Of a stretch of DNA of 64,000 bases, positions 12,742-27,700 are shown piece by piece. How positions within the stretch are numbered: position 1 is the first letter of the stretch; the number at the start of each line of letters is the position of its first letter. The notes beneath the pieces are model-generated. The model saw only the letters and a program-made list of their open reading frames with translations. It was not told where the DNA came from and searched no databases. Position numbers and translations under genes: made by a program. The stretch spans positions 1,054,001 to 1,118,000 of the forward strand of contig NC_092679.1 of assembly GCF_964355755.1 (NCBI RefSeq), in the 5' to 3' direction. This stretch comes from Antedon mediterranea (Eukaryota > Echinodermata > Crinoidea > Comatulida > Antedonidae).

Positions 12742-15700
12742 CTGGAATTAAATATGAAATGATTTTTAAAAATAAAGAACATTTAAAAGAATTATAAAAA
12801 ATAACAATTATTATTAAAAAAGTAATGCTGATCATTCAGAGATTCACTAAGAATTTAAATTGTAAAAGAAAAAATAAAATTTATTGTTTTAATATTATAA
12901 AAAAATAGATTACTAAGATTAAATTATTTAAAAGAGCAAATTTCTTTAAAATTAAATAAAAATTGTAAAAGATAAAAAGGTTTCATCGTCCTTCATTCCC
13001 ACTAGGAATTCAACACAATGATGTAAGCTGCAACACAAGCGAGTTAACCAATCACAAGTGATGGATTATTCCAACTTTTGCCTGGTCTATTTGCTTGTGC
13101 TGCGACTTCCGTCCTAAATCATAATCATAAATAGTGAACATGAAATTGGGAATCAAGTTATAAAAAAAAGAATTGTCAGAATTCTGATCTTGGTTTATTT
13201 TGCAAGAGTGTGAATTATTAATAAAAGTATGAACATTATTTGAATATAATTCTCTTTTATAAAAAGGAAAGAGAAGGAAGAAAGAAAATAAAATGTGTTT
13301 GTTTGAGTGAATGTGGATAACAAGTGAAATAAGGAAAGTATTAAAAAAAACCAGAAGAATTTGTGTTGAAAAAGAAAACTATTAAAGGAAAAACCTGTTG
13401 AAACTATTTGAAAAAGACATCACAGACTGAAGAAAGAAAATAGCTAAGTCTTACCACGTCATGTTCCATTCAGAAGTAGAAATAAATACAATTTAGTTGT
13501 AAAATCTAATGCTCAATTAAATTAACTCATTCATCAAAAAATCATGATTATTAAACAGGCTATTGGAACAATTCAATATTTTTAACTTAAGGACATACAG
13601 AGACAAGTTTTTTTAAATGTTATCCATGATAAGCACCAAATGTTAGCAAAGATTGTTAGTTCATGCTTAATGTTAATTAAGCATAGTGAGGTAATGGTTC
13701 AAGTTAATAGTAAAATATTATATTTCAGAAGATTATTAGTAAAATGTAAAGTTAATTTATTGTATTAACAAGATTTTATCAAAAAATGTAATCAAAACTT
13801 TAAAACTTGTTATATTAACAAACATTTAACAAGAAACATTTGAGTAACCAGATGGCTACGAGCATTAGAAAACTTAGATACCTATCTGCCCCAAATTAGG
13901 GGTACTTGCACTCTTCTGCCTCAGACTATTTGGTTCCATAGCTTGCAAAGCAAACTGTGTCGCGCCAAGCGAACTTGATTTGGAAAGTTTAGCACGTTTG
14001 TAGCCTGAGAAGAGAACTATTTGTTAGAAGCGCAAGCTCATTAGCTGCTCACCCATTAATATTTGTGTGTTTAATGTACAGTACTTAGACCACCTTCGTA
14101 GGCATAATAACTTTTTGGAAAATTACAAACATTTTGTATAGAAAACAAAAAACAAATCCAAGAAAACAAAAACTATAGAGCCTCTGATAATTTAGTTTTT
14201 GAATATTCTGTATATAAAACATTTTGTCTATTGCCAAGCTTCAGAAAATGGTCTATAGTTTGTCAACACCATCTAACATTATTGTGCATTAAATACATAG
14301 CATGCAGGAACACCAAGCTACAAAGACTACAGACAAGCCAAAGCTACTAATATGATTTTGCTTAGCTAAATTCAGACGACAAAACAAAGTTATTTAAAAT
14401 GTGTGATCTGCCTCAGATACCAGGAGATTCTCTGTACTGGTCATATTTCATGTCACTGTTATGTTTGATACAGGTGTTAAGTGTGTATGTACTTTATATA
14501 TATTTTAAATGATTAGCATATAATTTTATTTGTATGTAATTATCAATGCTATACTGCATGCATCAACATATAATATCTATAGTCTATTCTATTGCCAATT
14601 ATAATACAGTAGAACACTTATTAAGGGGACACCTTAAACCAACAAAGAATCCATTTAATAGGGGTGTCTCTTAAATAGGGGTGTCCCTTTAATAGGGGTG
14701 TTCCTTGAAAAGAGGTGTCTCTTAAATAGGGGTGTCCCTTTAATAGGGGTGTTCCTTGAAAAGAGGTGTCTCTTAAATAGGGGTGTCCCTTTAATAGGGG
14801 TGTTCCTTGAAAAGAGGTGTCTCTTAAATAGGGGTGTCCCTTTAATAGGGGTGTTCCTTGAAAAGAGGTGTCTCTTAAATAGGGGTGTTCCTTTAATAGG
14901 GGTGTCCCTTTAATAGAGGTGTCACTTTAATAGAGGTGTCCCTTTAATAGGGGTGTTCCTTGAAAAGAGGTGTCCATTTAATAGAGGTGTCTCTTAAATA
15001 GGGATGTTCCTTTAATAGGGGTGTTCCTTGAAAAGAGGTGCCTCTTAAATAGGGGTGTCCTTTTAATAGGGGTGTTCCTTGAAAAGAGGTATCTTTTAAA
15101 TAGGGGTGCCCTTTTAATAGGGGTGTTCCTTGAAAAGAGGTGACTCTTAAATAGGGGTGTCCCTTTAATAGGGGTGTTCCTTGAAAAGAGGTGTCTCTTA
15201 AATAGGGGTGTCCCTTTAATAGGGGTGTCCATTTAATAGAGGTGTCTCTTAAATAGGGATGTTCCTTTAATAGGGGTGTTCCTTGAAAAGAGGTGACTCT
15301 TAAATAGGGGTGTCCCTTTAATAGGGGTGTTCCTTGAAAAGAGGTGACTCTTAAATAGGGGTGTCCCTTTAATAGGGGTGTTCCTTGAAAAGAGGTGTCT
15401 CTTAAATAGGGGTGTCACTTTAATAGGTGTCCCTTTAATAGGGGTGTTCCTTGAAAAGAGGTGTCCATTTAATAGAGGTGTCTCTTAAATAGGGATGTTC
15501 CTTTAATAGGGGTGTTCCTTGAAAAGAGGTGCCTCTTAAATAGGGGTGTCCTTTTAATAGGGGTGTTCCTTGAAAAGAGGTGTCTTTTAAATAGGGGTGC
15601 CCTTTTAATAGGGGTGTTCCTTGAAAAGAGGTGACTCTTAAATAGGGGTGTCCCTTTAATAGGGGTGTTCCTTGAAAAGAGGTGTCTCTTAAATAGGGGT

Positions 15701-18700
15701 GTCCCTTTAATAGGGGTGTCCATTTAATAGAGGTGTCTCTTAAATAGGGATGTTCCTTTAATAGGGATGTTCCTTTAATAGGGGTGTTCCTTGAAAAGAG
15801 GTGACTCTTAAATAGGGGTGTCCCTTTAATAGGGGTGTTCCTTGAAAAGAGGTGACTCTTAAATAGGGGTGTCCCTTTAATAGGGGTGTTCCTTGAAAAG
15901 AGGTGTCTCTTAAATACGGGTGTCCCTTTAATAGGGGCATCCCTTTAATAGGGGTGTCCCTTTAATAGGGGTGTCCCTTTAATAGGGGCATCCCTTTAAT
16001 AGAGGTGTCCCTTTAATAGGGGTGTCCCTTTAATAGGGGTGTCCCTTTAATAGGGGTGTCCCTTTAATAGGGTGTCCCTTTAATAGGGGTGTCCCTTTAA
16101 TAGGGGTGTCCCTTTAATAGGGGTGTCACTTTAATAGGGGTGTCCCTTTAATAGGGGTGTCCCTTTAATAGAGGTGTCCCTTTAATAGGGGTGTCCCATT
16201 AATAGGGGTGTCCCATTAATAGGGGTGTCCCTTTAATAGGGTGTCCCTTTAATAGGGGTGTCACTTTAATAGGGGTGTCCCTTTAATAGGGGTGTCCCTT
16301 TAATAGGGGTGTCCCTTTAATAGGGGTGTCCCTTTAATAGGGGTGTCCCTTTAATAGGGGTGTCCCTTTAATAGGGGTGTCCCTTTAATAGGGTGTCCCT
16401 TTAATAGGGGTGTCCCTTTAATAGAGGTGTCCCTTTAATAGGGGTGTCCCTTTAATAGGGGTGTCCCTTTAATAGGGGTGTCCCTTTAATAGGGGTGTCC
16501 CTTTAATAGAGGTGTCACTTTAATAGAGGTGTCCCTTTAATAGGGGTGTCCCTTTAATAGAGGTGTCACTTTAATAGGGGTGTCCCTTTAATAGAGGTGT
16601 CACTTTAATAGGGGTGTCCCTTTAATAGAGGTGTCCCTTTAATAGAGGTGTCACTTTATTGAATAAGGATGTCCCAAATAAAAGGGTTCTACTGTATATT
16701 GAAAAATGTGTTTATATAAAGTATGTTTCTATTGATACATTTCAAACATTCCATTACATTAAATAACATGCATGTACAAAAAAACTATTCTACTATCTGT
16801 TATCTATCTGTTTCTATAGGAAGATTTTTTGGAAAATACTCAAAATAATGTGAAATGTGAGAATTTCCCACAAGAAGTAACAAATTTGTGTGTGGATTAA
16901 ACAAGCGGATGCCAAGTGGATTCAGCAGAGAAAGAAGTACAGAGAAAGAAGTACTGGGAAACAAATACTGTACGGAGGGAAGACCAAGTGAAAAAAGGAC
17001 ACAAAACAGAGGAAAAAAGGGGCCTATAAAAAGGGGAAACAAAGACAATGTAACCATCAGTTTAAGTGTAAAATGAAGAAAAGAAAGAGGAAATAAGAAT
17101 AAAAAGGATGAAGGAAAAGAGATGAGGATGGATAATATTATATTACTACACACTCAAATATCTACAGTGTTTACATTGTACAGCAACCTATTACAATGTG
17201 CATTAACATCAACAACAACTAAGATACATTGCAATATAAAAACATTATATAACACTACATGGGTCACATGGCGTGCAATTGTATGCACTATAAATCTAGT
17301 TTATTACCATACTCAATAATAATTGTATAATATTAACATGTTTACAGTGTTGTTATTAGTTAAATATATAATTCATTTATATTAGAAATATATAAATAAT
17401 AATTAACATGTAACAAAAAAAGCTTGGTTCCCACTTGGACACAATGCAAGAGTGCACCGAAAGCAACCAACCACGGTGTGATGGAGTATTCAAACTGTCG
17501 CGTTTCATCAACTCAGTTAATAGAATTGTCGACTGAGGCCGCAAATTGTTTTACTTCTTTCGTGGCTAAAAACGATCATTTTCGGCGATGTTTTAGACCC
17601 TATATTTCGAAAACTACAAGTCAGATTTTCGTAATTCTTTCTTTAGTGTAATATTAATACAACATACTAACAGATAATGTTTAATTTGGTTTTAATTTTG
17701 CATCGTTATCCCTATCAGACAACATGACTATGCAATCCTAGAACATATATTGATGTGTAGGCCTAGACATGTAAAGTACAGGTAATGACACTGATTTTGT
17801 CGGCAAATTGGCAATTAACCCCCCCCCCCCCTCCGACTTCAAAATCCTGGATACGCCACTGAAAAAAGGTGTCCTAATAAATAAACTTCCATTGTTCATC
17901 ACCTACCTGTAATATTACTAGAGGAATCATTGTCTTCTGTTGTCAAAGAAAACTGCCTGGGCTTAGACGTTGGGATGACAGGACTCTCATTGGATGAATC
18001 TGACCTCCTCTTGTATTCTGATTCATTCATTTGTGATTGGTTGTTCGACTTATTCAGGTCAATTTGTTCTTCACGGAGCTCAAGTGCAGATTTGGAAAGA
18101 GGGTGATTCTCCATCGGCATGAATTCAGATGGACTTAGCAATGGTTCATCTGAATCCATTAAGTTATTCTGAAAAAAGTTGATAAAAGTTATAATAATAA
18201 TAATTGTTTTTTAATTATGCCTTAAAGACCCAATTATACATTTATAAAGCAGATATTGTCACATTTCTGTTTTTTATATTCCATGAAACTCATTTTCAAA
18301 CAACCAGACTGTAGAAAGAAGAAACAAGAAAACATATTATGTTAAGTACAACTATATGATATTGAATTGATGTTGCTTTTCCTTATGATTTTTTATGTTT
18401 ATTTAGGGATCTTATGAGTAAAAGTATTTAAAAAAAAAAGTCTATATTATTTAACTTATTTATCGTTTAAATGTACGATTTAACATTAACTGTTATAAAA
18501 ACATTCTTTTTTGATTTATAAATGAAAAGTACAACTTACTGTTAGCATGTCATCTTCGAGCGCTTTCAGCTGTGCCTCACGCTTTGATATCCCATCCTGA
18601 TAAGCTATAGGATTCTCCAGAGCAACAATGAAATCATTCAGATTCTTAGGTACGAAATCCTTTACTTTGATGTACACAAACAGTGTTGCCATCAATAAGG

Positions 18701-21700
18701 GCTGGTTGGACTCATTCTTCAGTGGAATGTGATGATAACCTGAATGCAAAATACACATGCTGAAAGTTTTTGTTTTGTTTTATATATTTAGGCAAATTGC
18801 CAAGGATAACCATAAGAAAATCCATTCACTATCCTTCTTAAAGCTGACAATCCTGTTCACAAGACAAACATATACACAAGATGCTCTACATAACAAAGTC
18901 TTATTACAAGTCCTTGGGAGGGGAGTTGTAATCATAACCACCAAGTCACAACTCCAATCCATGTATTATACAATTTATATGGTTCATGAATTATTCATGA
19001 ATCAAAAGAGGATACAACCACAATAATAATTTTGAAAACTTATATACAAGCTGTTTCAATCAGTTGGTTAACCTTTAACCTTTTCGCAGTGCAGCTGTAT
19101 GTTTAATGGGACTTGTCCCTTCTTCTCCTTATATTTATGTTTTATTGTGTGGAGCTGTTTTGGTGTTTGACAATAGTTGTTGTTTTAAATAAGGTAAATA
19201 CAACAGAGAATTATTTATAGAATAAATAATAACGAGAACATTCCCTATGGTGGAGGTTGTAGGTCATAACAAAATAGGGACTGCCTTTTTTTTTTCTATT
19301 TTGTTACTTTTTATTGAGTGTATAGCTTCATTTCTCTGTCTTACCTGGTCTTATATTCTTGACAGGTAATATTCTATGTCCAACAAATTTTCCATTTTCT
19401 TCAGAGACTGAAATCCTGATCATGGCGAGGTCTGGCATTATCACCTGGAAGAGAAAAGAGGAGTGGATAAATTGACCATTCACCACCAAAATATTGTATG
19501 ATTAACTGTCTGTCACACACAGTAGAAGATAATTTAAAAGGGGAAAAATAAATTGACCATTCACCACCAAAATATTGTATGATTAACTGTCTATCACACA
19601 CAGTAGAAGATAAGTATTAGGGGAAAAATAAATTGACCATTCACCACCAAAATATTGTATGATTAACTGTCTATCACACACAGTAGAAGATAAGTAAAAG
19701 GGGAAAAATAAATTGACCATTCACCACCAAAATATTGTATTATTAACTGTCTATATAACACAGTAGAAGATAAGTATTAGGGGAAAAATAAATTGACCAT
19801 TAAACACAAAAATATTGTATGATTAACTGTCTATATCACACACAGTAGAAGATAAGTAAAAGGGGAAAATAAATTGACCATTCACCACCAAAATATTATA
19901 TGATTAACTGTCTCGTCATACACAGTAGAAGATAAGTATTAGGGGAAAAATAAATTGACCATTCACCACCAAAATATTGTATGATTAACTGTCTATATAA
20001 CACAGTAGAAGATAAGTATTAGGGGAAAAATAAATTGACCATTAAACACAAAAATATTGTATGATTAACTGTCTATATCACACACAGTAGAAGATAAGTA
20101 TTAGGGGGAAAATAAATTGACCATTCACCACCAAAATATTGTATGATTAACTGTCTGTCACACACAGTAGAAGATAAGTAAAAGGGGGAAAATAAGTTTA
20201 CTGTTCATCTCCAAATATTGTCATGTCATGTAAATACATACCTTTTCCACACTGAAAGTTGCTTCATCATATGTAGGACTGATGCCATTGCTCGATGTAG
20301 ATTTAACCTTATATTCACGCCGATGTGTGTCAAAGGGCAAACCAAACATGTCCACTTCTACGTAAGAGTTCACTCGCTTCTCACTTATGAACTGTCCAGA
20401 AATTATCTTTAAAAAAAAAGAATTATTATTTAGTTGCTACAAAAAGGGGAACATGCAACTAATACAATTCTTCAATTCTGTTTTTTTTTAAACATAAAAG
20501 TACACAATATAGGGCTCATCTACCACTTTGAAAATCAGTGCACTATTCACTCACATATCTCACATATGGCATAGATTGTACAGTATCATAAGCAAATTCT
20601 GTAATACTGTGTCACATATGCATCACATGTGGTACCCTTATTTTGGCAAACAGTATGATAGGTGTCACATGTGATTCTGTATTACAGAATTGTCCTATGA
20701 TACAGAACAAATTATACATACAGTGCCAAGAACAGTAGCAGTGGCTATAGTTTAGCTAACCTTAATTTGTACTGTAGATGGTACAACGCCATCCATTGGC
20801 TTCTCTATAAATGGATCAAAAGGCTTGTTGTGCCGTCTCATGGACGCTGGCTTCAAAATGTAACCTGTTCTGCCATTGTAATCAAAGATGCCCATATTTA
20901 GCTGCATAGGAAGATCTACAAAGAACAGAAAATAATAAAAAGTCTAGAAATGAATAAACTTAATAATATGTCAATAAAAACAGAAAGTTACTGTTACTGT
21001 TCTTGTAGCCGTCTTCTTCTCAAGACACATGGCCGTCATACTTAGTATCATTGACTTCACTGCTGGTGTACTCAAGATCTACGTTTATACCATGTTATAC
21101 AGTTTTATTTTAATTGTGGGAGGTATATTTTATCTTTGATTTAAGGGAAAATGTTTGAGTGATATTACTAAGATAAGATTTGTATTGTTATGGAGACAGT
21201 GTTGGCCAACATGAAATTTACAATTGTGACATACCTAACGTTTGAAAGTTCAAAGCTACAAGCTGGCATCCAACATTCCAGAATATCTAGCAGAAATAAA
21301 TGGTATTAAGTAAATAAGGTATGCAAGAGCATGCACTGTGAAGAGAGGTAGTGGTGTAGGCCTACTACTACTAGGTAGTGGTGTAGACCTACTACTACTA
21401 GGTAGTGGTGTAGGCCTACTACTACTCGGTAGTGGTGTTGGCCTACTACTAGGTAGTGGTGTAGGCCTATTGTAGGCCTACACCTGCAAACTTTATTCTG
21501 AGGAAATGCATGATCTATGTTGTATATAGCACAGGTGTACTAATGACTATGGAACATAATTGTGTAGAAATTTGCATGCAAGATGATCCATCTGGTCATA
21601 TGCAGATTTAAAAGATGTTGGTCTTCTTAAGCCCTGTCTACACTATCTAACTTTATGTGGACATGATCACATTGCTACAATATTTGGGCACTTGTTTTTT

Positions 21701-24700
21701 TGTCAAACTAGTTTGATAGTGTAGACAGAGATGGTTACAACTTGACAAAAGGCTTATTCCTAAGTATGATGTATATTTACTACATGCATTTAGTGTTAAC
21801 ATGCATTGTTAATGCAACAACACAATCAATAGTTTGTCGAGCTAAGGAATGGAGAGATTAACGTGTTTATTATTACCTGTGGCATGTAGTTACTAGAATC
21901 AACTCTTGTTCCTTTTGGATAAATACGACTCAACTGCTTCTTGTTGTAACTATTACTTAGTTAAGGTTTCAATATTGTAATATTAATAGTTCATTGTTAT
22001 AGCCCATATAAGCAAGCTCTCAATGCGCTGCACATTATTACCCCGGTCACATTTTGGATCATACACGTATGGAAATAAATTCTCATAATACAGCTAGTAA
22101 TCAGCGCAAAGTTGTGTCCTGACCTAACCAGGTATCCATTTTATACACCTAGGTGAGAGAGGCCTAAGGACACGAACCATGATCAGTAATCCAACGTCTA
22201 ACAAACTACACCACACACCCTCATAATTATCATGATTATTGTTGATTGTATCATTATAGAGATTATATATCTATCTATGATGTCATTTTGATAATAATAT
22301 TGACATCATTTTTCTTGATTAAAAGGATACTTGACAAATTCTTCTGGTTTAGCTTTGACGTGGCCCAAGGCTCCACTCTCAACCGCCGAGAAAATTTCAT
22401 AAAGATGATTCTTCTCTGTAAACAAAAATACACACATACATTAAGGAAAACAAATAATGATTGGAATAAATAATAACTTTTAACCAATTAATTTATCTAT
22501 TTTGTAATGGCGTCTATATTCCTTTTTGCATACTTTTAATTTCACTGTGCTTATAGTTGGTTCAATGAAAATTTTAAAATAAAACATGGTTGCTACTATT
22601 TTTACCTTCTTATTTCAAGTGTTTTGTATTTGTTGTCATGTTTTGACCTGTAACTTGGTCCTCCAAGCTGTGACCTGTGACCTTAAGGATGTTTGTTACA
22701 TTCTTATGTTTTTATTTGAAATAAAGGATGATTTTACAATCTCAAAAAACTTACTCTCAAATGCTTCAAATGAATGGAAGTGAACAGGCTGAATGTAGTT
22801 GACGAGGGCTGACATCTCCTCTCCTGCTTCAGACTCTTTTCCAGCCGTACCCTGTTCCTGTTTCTTGGTTTCATCATCTTCATCTTCACTTTCGCTGTCT
22901 ACAATCTCTTCTGGATTTTCTGCTGGTACTTTGTCATCTATAATAAAAGAAAAGGGTAGACATGAATCTGAAGCTCTTTCTAGTATATAATCATAATGAT
23001 AATTAAGATGATGATAATATTGAATTTGATATTGTTCAACACTCTACACACCTTCATCAGGGATGGTTACCAGACTTGAATTAGTTGAATCGTACGATTC
23101 CTGCTCATTTATTTTACCAAGACCATTCTGCCGTTGAATTCGTTTTGCAGTTCCTATAACAAAATAAATTTGTGTGAAAATAAAGTAATTAAATCTTTCA
23201 AGGTTGTAAAAAATCCTTTTTAATATTAAGCCCATCAGATTTTTTACAACTGCTGACCTCTTAAAAGTACTATAACATTATTATTAAGTTTGAAATTTGA
23301 TAAACTATTTGGTTACAGACAAAATTCTTCGTTCTTGGTGTATACCATCTAAAATGGAGTACAATGATTTTATATCAGGTTACATTATAAAGAGTTGTAA
23401 ATGTAATTTATTTCATGTCTCAACAATGAAAAGTCATTCATCCTCCAACTCATTGACTTTTGAAGGAAATAATCAATAAGTTATTTAAACTATCATATAA
23501 CAAAAAAAAAAACCCTTTACATTTCAAAACGAATAAAAACATAGCAATAAGACGTATAGTAGCTTCTTACATAAAAGTTATTAAATCAGAATGAACAATA
23601 GAGGGAGCTTTTGATTTGCGGTGGTGTACGCATGGTGGTTGTCGCCTGAACCTAGAATCCCCCAAAACTGTGTCGAGGAAAGGAGTGAAGAATCACATCC
23701 CAATGTCCCTGCACATTGAATTAACATTATTTAACCTATGACCTAGGTCGTTACAAATCAAAAGCTCTCTAATGTCTGATGAGTACGCTTAGAATTGATA
23801 GGAATAATTACTTTGAGTACATAATTATGGCACTTTGCTAGCATTTTATTTCAAGGCTATAGTTAAAAAATACAAGATGAGAATTAGAATGTGAAGAATG
23901 CGTTTTATAACTAAATGCAATTATGTCATGATTGTGGATCAAAGAATTTAATTTAGACTATCACATAATTGTTATACATTAATTATAGTATTAAGATAGA
24001 TAATATATAGATATTGGTAGGTAATTTATAATAGTAATTATAATAATGCACATTATATGTGTTTTTTATATGAAGCATTTATATATATATAATTTATGAA
24101 CAGACCATGCCTATTGAAACAATGATGTATATACTAGTGTTTTGGAGTGAGTAGAGAGGTTACAAGGCTAGGGGGGGGGGGGGGGTGTATGGTTGGTTAG
24201 AAAAAAAAAAGCGTTTGGCTGATTGGAGATCTAATCCGATTGACTGAACCTCCTAACATATACAAATTAAAGTTATTTATTTTAACCTTACTTTTACCAA
24301 TGTAAACACCAATGGCATGATGGGAATTGGAGGCATACATAGATACAAACCAGGAACATTTTGTGATTTAATATTAAAAACAATGAAACACAAATTGAGA
24401 TTGTTATGGCGAAACAATCTACCATAGACTTATATTTAATAATAGATACAAAAGATGAAATAAAAATAATATGATATGATACCTCCACCACCTGTGAAAT
24501 GTATGAAAGAAATTTCAAATGTAAGTAATTGGTACTTGAACATTGATTTAAACTTTGTTGCTCATTTCTCTCTTTTGTTGTAACTTAGTTACTAAATTTA
24601 TTGTACCTCAGTCATAACTCCGTTAACTATAACTTAGTTGATATAACTTAGTTATAAGTTGTTATAACTTAGTTATAAGTTGTTATAACTTAGTTATAAG

Positions 24701-27700
24701 TTGTTATAACTTAGTTATAAGTTGTTATAACTTACTTATAAGTTGTTACAACTTAGTTATACCTTAGTTATAAGATTAGTTATAATTTAATTATAACTTA
24801 TTTATAAGTTGTTATAACTTAGTTACAATTTAGTAACCTTAGTTAGAATTTAGTTATAACTTTGTTACCTTAGTTATGTTCTGTCAAAATGTGTAACAGA
24901 GCCAAGTGAATGTTTGCATTAAACTTGCAAACCAAAGTTTAAATCTATTTTCAAGATGAATGAAATTCCAACATGAAATTTCTGAAATACAGATTGATAA
25001 ATTAGTAAACATAATAGATATTAAAGAATGTGTTATTGATAAATAGAAAGTGGTAGTATTAGTAGCAAATTACCCATTTCTTATTTAACAAAATTATATT
25101 TTGCACACAAGCATTTTTGTTTTATAATTACAAAAGAATTTTGAAAAATAAAATCTACTGGTAGCCTAATTATCATTATTTTTAATATTAGTTGTGATCC
25201 AAAATTATCAACTATTTTTTAAAAAGAAAAAAAGAAGCAAAACTTTCAAACATTTTGTTAAGAGAAAAGCTAGAAATTTCAATATTAATCTTAGAGAGAA
25301 GAGAAGTTGATCACAAACCCAACATTTAATAACTAAGCCATTGCTTGTATACTAAGCCACTACGTGGTGTGGTGCTGGTTGAGCATGGTACCAAGTTCAT
25401 GCAATAGGGCAGGTTCATCATTCATTTCAACTACTTTATCAATAAATATACACATTTAAGGCAACTTAGAAATAAGAGTTAAACAAAGCCCTGATTATTA
25501 ACAAAAAAGATTAATTTAGAAGTGCGAGATTTAAAAAAAATGGTGGAAGTGGAATATAAAACAAAGTTGTTGCCAGTCATGAATATTCATGCACCTGACT
25601 AAATCTATTTATTTGATTGGTTGAATGTTTATTTGATAAACAAACCAATGACAGTTGCTGTTAGTGTGTAGTTTATAAGTTTACCAAGTGCTGTGGTAAG
25701 TCCACTACTATTGGTCAATACTGCAATGCTGTTGCTAAGCGACATTTGTGTGCATATGAACTGTAAGGTTTACCTTTGGGGAGCAGATCTGGATCCACTG
25801 AGCCGACGAGATGACAAGGCAGAGAACCTCGTCGTACTATATAATAATTTTAAACTTATAGTTATATAAACTTGTATACATTATTATAAAAAATATAAAA
25901 CAGTAGTTAGGAAATTAAAAAACAGAATATTATCATAAAATACACCCTAGAAATATTTCTTGTATCGAGGTAAAGAATATGAGTAAACGTAAACAGTTAA
26001 GATATATATATACCAAATACCCAACAGCTTATCAGAGCATGGCAAGAAAAAAGATATGAAACTACAAAGCTATAAGCCCTGGCTTGACATTAGGGATGAA
26101 TGTATATACACCAACACCTGAATGTAATGGACACATTTAATCATGAAACGTCATTAAAAAATGGTTTGATGAGTTTATTATCTTAAGCGCTCTCTACACT
26201 AAGTGATGTGCCCAAATATGGTAGTGATATGCCCAAATATGGTAGTGATATGTCCAAATATGGTAGTGATATAACATCATCCTGTCCATATATGGGCACA
26301 TCACATTTTTTGTCACATAAAGTTTGATAGTGTAAACAAGACTATAATGTTCATCATGTATGTAATGTAGTACTACTTGACATTATAGAATTTCTAATTT
26401 TTTTGATAAATAAATTGCAATAAAAACTATTACCATCCATTTTTAAACTATTACCATCCATTTTTAAACTATTACCATCCAGTTTTTAAACTATTACCAT
26501 CCATTTTTAAACTATTACCATCCATTTTTAAACTATTACCATCCATTTTTAAACTATTACCATCCATTTTTAAACTATTACCATCCATTTTTAAACTAGT
26601 ATTACCATCCATTTTTAAACTATTACCATCCATTTTTAAACTATTACCATCCATTTTTTATTCTGAAATTCTAATGTAATTTATCTTAGTAGTTGGTCTT
26701 TGTAATGAGCGAATGTGTTTATACTTTATTTGAGTTTTTATTTGGTTTTTGAGTTTGATGGTATTGTAGATTGGTATATTTGATCTATGGTCAATCAATT
26801 AATCATTATCATTAAATTTACAGATAGATGATGTTTGACATCTTGATTGTGTGGAATACTGTACTATTGACTAAAAAACAAGCATTGATTGATTGATTGA
26901 TGATTGATTGATTGATGATTGATTGATAGCAAGCATGGTATATCTACACTAAGCAACTAACTACCTTCAGCATTGGAAGCCTCTTCTTGAATCACGTTTG
27001 AGAACATACTGTTAGCCATATTACCAAGACGAGGAGTCTTTTTTCCTAAACAATGAATTGCAGGTTAAAACATACATGGTTTATTATATACCCAAAGATC
27101 TATTCATTCACAAGGTTCTACAAGAGCTATACACACTATATCTAAACAAAAATAAAGAATTGTTACTTTAAAAACATCACACATTTTATAAACTAATAAA
27201 TGTCATGACCCATGCCAGACAGTAGTCTCTAAAAACATGCATTTTGGTCGTCAAGTTATTATCAAAGTTGAAATATTAGCTCAGTATTTTAAATTATTAT
27301 TATTACAACTACTAATTTTTTAATCAGAGAAAAGAAATATTTCTAAAATAATATTCTAATTAAGAAAAGTTAATGCTAACATAATCAATAGGTTTAGTTG
27401 TAAAACAAGGTTGGTAATATATTAACAATAATCTTATTCCGTTAGTAAAGGTTAGTAACATTTGTTAGGCAAATTTTACCTTGATGATCTAAGGACATTG
27501 TTTTTTGAATAATAGGAACACTTTTTCTGTGCTTATCTGTTGAAAGGAAAAAACATAAAATTAACATAAATATCTTAAAATATTAATATTTGTAAATATC
27601 AACTAATGCATACATGTACATCTTTATAAATAAGAACACATTTAATAGATGCCCATACAGGACCATTTAATAGATGCCCATACAGGACCATTTAATAGAT

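Noticed and set aside
13080-13121. Possible extra PLCB exon (acceptor TTTAG, frame [15 protein letters not shown])
   Set aside because: The acceptor fits phase 1, but no good in-phase donor follows and exon 28 joins exon 29 correctly without it.
14698-15940. Repeat-protein frames such as '[17 protein letters not shown]' and '[16 protein letters not shown]'
   Set aside because: By-product of the 51-bp (17 x 3) higher-order repeat in the TIR-bounded satellite.
16800-17153. 117-residue Leu/Phe/Ser-rich minus-strand frame resembling a membrane protein
   Set aside because: Complement of a purine-rich 'gaaagaagt'-type tract inside a PLCB intron; low complexity with no recognisable family.
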